Positions 58,815 through 64,000 of a stretch of 64,000 bases of DNA are shown in pieces (position 1 is the first letter of the stretch; each line of letters starts with the position of its first letter). A model generated the notes under the pieces. The model saw nothing but the letters and a program-made list of their open reading frames with translations. It was not told the DNA's origin and searched no databases. This DNA is from Channallabes apus (Eukaryota > Chordata > Actinopteri > Siluriformes > Clariidae), in the NCBI GenBank assembly GCA_030522415.1, contig CM060107.1, forward strand, positions 9,072,770 through 9,136,769, read 5' to 3'. A program made the position numbers and the translations under genes.

Positions 58815-59165
58815 CACCATTAAGAACCAACACCCGCTGCCGCTCACCGACTCAGCCCTGGACGCCCTCTCTGGTGCCACCGTGTTCACAAAGGTGGACC
58901 TCCGCAGCACCTACAACTTGGTGCATTTCAGAGAGGGCGATGAGTGGAAGATGGCTATCATCACTCCCACTGGACATTATGAGAGCCTGGTCATTCACAC
59001 CACCAAAGAACACATCCAACACGTCCGGGCTGTTCAAGAGATTCCTGGCTCACTAACTGTACTGCAAGCTGGGAAAATTTGCTTTTCACAAGCACTCCAC
59101 CACATTCCTGTGTTTTGTTATCTCGCCCCAGGGTGTGGCCATGGACCCACAGAAACTAGAGGCAT
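58815..59165 (+). pseudogene. Gypsy reverse transcriptase fragment with internal deletion
   Basis: [20 protein letters not shown] and [20 protein letters not shown], then IITPTGHYE, is the proximal RT. It joins directly to [16 protein letters not shown], which normally follows the catalytic YLDD block, so the NAPAVF and YLDD region is deleted. After a frame change it ends in the [15 protein letters not shown] block readable in another frame. Confidence 0.85.
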
Positions 59166-59169
59166 GTAC

Positions 59170-59539
59170 TGTCATGCGCACTCAGTCCACGACCGGCACT
59201 AGGACCCCAAAGTAATGAGGTCGTGAACCAGGAAGTATAAGAGGAGTAAACAAAATAAGGCACATCGCTAAGTCATTGAGTTCGCCCATGTGGCCTCGGA
59301 TCTTTTTCGCCGAATCGTGAGTACTCACTTTCTTGGGTTTGCTTTCAGATTGAGTTTTTGTTATTGGACGCGGGTTAAATTGTGCTTATCCCTTGCTCCC
59401 CATTTGTGAGAGTCCTTAAAACAAATCGCATGGTTATCCTGCCTACTCGCGTTACTCCGCGTTTGGGTTTACCATCCATGCTACAACGGGCTAATCACTA
59501 AAGCTACGTCTACTAGTCTACTCAGGTTAGTTCTTGACA
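59170..59539 (+). repeat. 3' LTR (370 bp) of the gypsy derivative
   Basis: TGTCATGCGCACTCAGTCCA to TTCTTGACA. TATAAGAG at 59238 gives a TATA-like box. The first 27 bases match the element's left end at 58781. Confidence 0.8.
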
Positions 59540-59544
59540 AGTAC

Positions 59545-61639
59545 ATATGTAGTATTATAGAATAAGTCATATCTATTATTTCTCATCTCTAATATTTCTT
59601 ACCTCATGTGTTTTTTAACTAACTGTTAGATTTTCTGCAATTACTCTATTAATATTTATTTTCATGTTTGACTTTTTCAGATAAGATTGATTGATTGATT
59701 GATTGATTCTTAAATATAGATGATCATTGGGTATTATTTTTTTCCTATTTTTTCTTCAACAGAAACGAAATTTTATCTAATTTATACAGTCTAGTGACAA
59801 AAAAGATAGATAGATAAGTAAATAAATAAATAAAAACTAACTTTCTTTTTTTGTAGGGGAGGGGGGGGGGCATTTCTTTTTTCTTTACTTTTACTGCATT
59901 TTTTTATTGTGCAGTAGAACTATTTAATTTCGTCAAAGCACTCCTCCTCCCTCCCAAAACAAAAAAAAATCTTAATAATTTGCTGAAAAGCATTTCTAGC
60001 ATTATGTGTCAGCGATAACCACTAGGGGTGCAGTACGTAAGTTGTGCTCTTTGGAATCCATGTTTTTTTTTGTATTTGCGGACCTTTGAGTTGAAAATTG
60101 TTTATTTTTGTCTTTTATTAGTCCTTCAAGCCCAAATGTTTAATAAATTCTGCTAGTTGATCAACATCCTTATTTAATTTCAGTTGAGTCTTATCGGTTT
60201 GTCTAGTACCGGCTCTGTCATGTGCTTAATCTGTCTCATGGTGGAATCTCGGGGTTAATTCTCGTATCTGATTCTCATTTCCTTTTGTTTACCTTATTGT
60301 GTACCTTATTTCATTTTTTAACATTTCATTCTGCACTTTTGCCATGTCTGCAGTCTGAACATTGTGACATTATAGATAAAATATTTAGAATTATTATTTT
60401 TAATTTTTTTGGTGGTTCACAAAGCTAAAATAACTCGTGGGGAATTTTATTTGTATGCACTTATTTAAAGCAGCTCCCTCCTGAGACAGGATCACACAGT
60501 GGACACCACGAGAAGCCAATTATAAAGATCTACAGCTCACCCTCTTACATAACATCCTCGTTCGTCTACCCGACAACAATTACCTCAGACGATAATCATA
60601 AACTAGCTGTAGTAAATTAGTGCCCAGGGTTATTGTCTGTCCCAGACAAATATACAGTAAGCTTCATATAGCTCTATAGCCTGGGAATGACATTTGTTTA
60701 TTTATTGGTGGCTTCTGAAATGTCATCATAGAGATATTATTTTCATCTATAACTAGGTCTAATTGGATTAAACTGAACTTTGTAATTGGATCTAATCATC
60801 TTTCCATTTCTTTCTGGTTTCTTCTCCTTCCAGTGTCTGGCTTTCCAGATGGACAGGACTACATATTATACATGCTAATGAGCCGTAACTGACAGCAGGA
60901 TGAATCTAACTTGTATTTTAAATAAGTTTTCAAGCTTAAGTGTCTGAGTAAAGTAACTTGTTTGGACTGCTGTCGATTTTTCCATGCATGGCCACATTGG
61001 TTGTTATTGTAACAAAGCAATTGGACAAACAGTATGAATAGTGTAGCGGCAAAGGGAAAGCTTGCTAGCTGAAGATTGCAAGGAGATTGCACTGTGTAGG
61101 ACTGAACACGTAATTAATAAGGCTACAAAGTCGTAGCTAATATTATGTAAAACCATTTGGTTTTATGTGCACGTTAACATGAGCAAGCTACTGTAACATG
61201 AAACGGGTTACTTTTCAGTTAAACGAGTGACAATTGCAAGTGACATTTCCTCAATTCTAAGTAATTTACGTCAATTCCAAATTTCTTGGTGTTTCTTCAG
61301 TTCTTTATTCTTTGACTTCCCAATTAATGTTTGGAATAATGAAATGCAAGACATGATATTTTAAAAAATACCATACACTGGTCTTGTAGTGTATCCTCTC
61401 ACCAGGTCAGCTGAAGGATTTAAGCAACAATACTATGAGCTGGTATACAACTTCAATCGTATTAACCCTAGAATAACCAATCTCAGCTAATGACATGGCA
61501 ACAGTATACATTCAATAAATATGTAAATTACTAATAGCTTCAAATGTTGGCCTTTGTTTCTGACATCCAGATAAATAATATATTTAAATATACTACTAGA
61601 TTTAATCTATTTTGCAAATGAATTATTATGATTTAATGC
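59545..61639. other. No gene seen
   Basis: AT-rich with short simple repeats, including (GATT)n at 59687-59708 and (GATA)/(AAAT) at 59804-59833. No coding signal. Confidence 0.5.
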
Positions 61640-61960
61640 CAGGCAACATGGTGGTATAGTGGTTAGCACTGTCACCTTGCACCTCCAGGGTCCGGGTTCG
61701 ATTCCTGGCCAGGCTTGATTCCCCTTTGCATGCATGGATTTTGCATGTTCTTCCTGTGCTTGGTGGGTTTCCTCTGGGTGCTCTGGTTTCCTTACACAGT
61801 CCAAAGACCTGCAGATTAGGCTGATTAGCGTTCCCAAATTGCCCGTAGGTGTGCTCTGTGATGGTTTGGCTCCCTGCCTCATGCCCCAAGTCTCCTGGGA
61901 TAGGCTCCAGGCCCCCCTCAATGCTGAATACAGGATAAAGCGGTATAGAAGATGAGTGAG
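61640..61960 (+). repeat. Complete tRNA-derived SINE (family A), reference copy for this window
   Basis: Head: GGTGGTATAGTGGTTAGCAC (A-box) and GGGTTCGATTCCTGG (B-box), the spacing of a tRNA. Body: TTGGTGGGTTTCCTCTGGGT, TCCAAAGACCTGCAGATTAG, GGGATAGGCTCCAGG. Tail: AAGCGGTATAGAAGATGAG. Perfect 8-base duplication TTTAATGC at 61632-61639 and 61961-61968. Confidence 0.88.
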
Positions 61961-61968
61961 TTTAATGC

Positions 61969-64000
61969 GATGGAATTGTGTCCTCTCAAAAATACAAGGC
62001 TGAATCCCAAATCACTCTCTAACCCCTGATCAAGAGCATTAGAACAAGAGTGTGGAACAAGACAAATTTTTTATGCCTACTCATAAAATTCTTTGATATG
62101 TTTTTTTATATATATATTTTATTGTTTTGTACTGTAAATGTAAGATTAACTTCCTCTGCCAACATTTCAGAAGATTTTTGTCTGTACTACATGTGAGAGG
62201 AGTCTCTCTCTCTCTCTCTTAACCAACTAATTTGGAATCATCCTGTGCCATGAGCATGTTTCAAACCGATTAAATGAGTACTCAGTCATTTATGGAGTTG
62301 GAGTTTAAACAAAGAGCTCATAATTAGCGCTATAGTCCTGTGGTCATGCGTTAATTGCATTGTGAGACAACTGACAGCATTGTTTATAAAACACTTTTTG
62401 GCCAAATTTTGAATTAACTTGATGACATGTATCATACACTATTTAATTATGATATGATTTTGCACAAAAAAAATGCACAATGAAAAACGAAACAAAATAT
62501 AAAAAAAGAAACATAATGAACTTTTGATTCTGGTCATTTAAAGAAGGTGGGTGTACTGTGCGTGTTGAGAAATCATGTCTTGTCCTGCCTAAGAGTGCAC
62601 ACACACACACACAAGAGGCCAGAACTTGTTTCAGCATGACGATGCCCCTGTGAGATTCGCAAAGAGAGCTCCATGAAGACATGGTGTGTTAAGGTTGGAG
62701 TGGAAGAACTCGAGTGTACTGCGCAGAGCCCTGCACTGAACTCAACCTCAATGAACATTCTCCTTTGGGGTGAAGTGGAACTGGAACCTCTTTGACATTG
62801 CAGGATCAGTGCCTGAGCTCACTAATGCTCTTGTGACTGAATGAATTTGAAATGTCTTCCCAGAAGAGAAGAGTGGAGTGTAATAAAACAACAAAGGGTG
62901 AACAACTCAGAAATCAGATTTGTCCAGATATGGTATAACACCTTGTAGATGCCGTCTTTTACAAATCTGATCAATTCTTCAATTAAACAATGGGCAAAGC
63001 TAAGACAAAAAGTTAATGGAATAAAACACATCAGTCATGCAGTTAGAGCAAAATAATAAAAGTTACAGTGGTGTCATGCAGCGTTAAGGTGTAGAAATTT
63101 AGAAATGCGATTATCTCCTGCAATAAAGCAGGGTTACTGTTATAATTTTGTCTGACAACATCTTCTCAAACCTTTCTTTCTCTTGAGCTACTGTACATGT
63201 TTTCTTGATTCACATCATTTCACCTCTCTCTCACTCTCTCTCTCTCTCTCTCTCTGGACATGCCTTTAGTTAGCCCTGTCTTGATGAGCTCATTTACCTC
63301 AGAGCAGAGTAGCAGTAATTTTCCTCAAGAGACAGCAACTCCTCTTTAGACTGCTGAATATTCATGAGCAGCACCGCCTCCTGTGCTCTCCATGGAAACG
63401 AGAAGGATTGCCCATCTCGGGGTGAGCCAGAATGTTCTGATCTGCTCATTAGGAGGGGAAAAGAAAAACACAAAAACAGCCCAGTGTGTTACATAAAAGT
63501 GAAAATGTACTACATCTACAGTATGAATCACAAATTCAACACAGATGGTATGGACGAGAACTTTCCTTACATTTCCCAGACATGCTCCATCTCCGTTTTA
63601 TTGTTGCCTAGGAAATGGACTGCCGACTGACTCGTGACAAAGAAACAGCAACCAGGATCTTTTTTTTTTTTTTTTTTTTTTTGCTTCTGGTTTCATTGGA
63701 CTAAAGAGCAAACAAATGAAAATGTGCATTTTGAAAATATGTTGAACAAGTCAGGGAAAAATCGAAGGGCTTGTTATTGGCCTTCTTAGCCTTCAAACCA
63801 AATACTGTATGACCTTATCTGTCCTCTGCTCACAGGACCAGCTGTGCACCATGATTTGGCTCACACATTGATCTGGAGTCTCTCTCTCTTACACACACAC
63901 ACACACGCACACACGCACACACACACTCAAACAAGTCATTTTGTGCCTTTAGGTTTAATACTTCCCCTTCGGATTATATGAGGAGTGAAGGGGAATGATC
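61969..64000. other. No gene seen; simple repeats only
   Basis: (CT)n at 62203-62219 and 63225-63255, (CA)n at 62597-62613, poly(T) at 63660-63682 and (CA)n at 63890-63927. Short frames have no recognisable domains. Confidence 0.5.

Larger units (their letters stand above)
58781..59539 (+). mobile_element. 0.76-kb gypsy deletion derivative with perfect AGTAC target duplication
   Basis: Starts with about 27 bases identical in layout to the LTR start (TGTCATGCACACTCGGTCCG), passes straight into RT coding sequence, then meets a 3' LTR at 59170. The 5-base duplication AGTAC is at 58776-58780 and 59540-59544. Most of the 5' LTR, gag, protease, RNase H and integrase are missing, yet both outer ends are intact. 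Different family from the gypsy at the left edge. Confidence 0.88.

Overview
The window looks like teleost fish nuclear DNA. It is AT-rich, full of microsatellites, and packed with fish-type mobile elements: many Tc1/mariner copies, an L2-clade LINE, tRNA-derived SINEs, PIF/Harbinger, hAT and pogo/Tigger-like DNA elements, Ty3/gypsy LTR elements and a DIRS1-like element. I see no bacterial or phage features, no rRNA genes, no standalone tRNA genes and no complete host protein-coding gene. The one host-like coding piece is a 75-bp exon candidate at 11.6 kb, so the window is probably intergenic or lies inside a long intron. Family names beyond superfamily level rest on recalled resemblance, not on a search.

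Layout. 1-2.7 kb: 5' half of a minus-strand gypsy element running off the left edge, with its LTR. 2.9-4.2 kb: a probable plus-strand solo LTR and a degenerate GACT-rich tract. 6.0-9.2 kb: a TA-flanked Tigger-like element carrying a nested MITE and a TATA-driven, intron-containing, apparently non-coding unit with four tandem exon-like repeats. 9.6-11.6 kb: degenerate AATCAACC tracts and the exon candidate. 12-19.3 kb: several Tc1 copies (one splitting a SINE), a second SINE family and an RTE-type LINE tail. 20-22.6 kb: LINE-tail and SINE repeats, then a foldback element with a nested MITE. 24.5-31.5 kb: scattered SINE and Tc1 relics, a cluster of AT-centred palindromes and a TAA-flanked MITE. 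33.4-34.8 kb: a Tc1 element with intact ends. 36.2-40.5 kb: a three-level nest (SINE inside L2 LINE inside Tc1). 43.6-48.1 kb: hAT ends around a decayed DIRS1-like element with inverted terminal repeats and a triplicated recombinase segment. 50.4-52.1 kb: a Harbinger element with a HARBI1-like transposase broken by a 270-bp MITE and a convergent Myb-like ORF. 52.6-57 kb: SINE and Tc1 relics. 58.8-59.5 kb: a 0.76-kb gypsy deletion derivative with perfect target duplications. The rest shows only simple repeats.

The most interesting signal is not a gene. The heptamer TACAGTA/TACTGTA occurs about 74 times by hand count, against roughly 15 expected from base composition. At five places an alignable copy or a reading frame shows that the extra five bases (CAGTA or CTGTA after a TA) are an insertion. 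This is the canonical footprint left when Tc1-type transposons excise, so the window appears to record many past excisions as well as the resident copies. One footprint breaks the gypsy pol frame, one lies in a DIRS inverted repeat, one in the DIRS recombinase duplication, one in a MITE end and one in a SINE.
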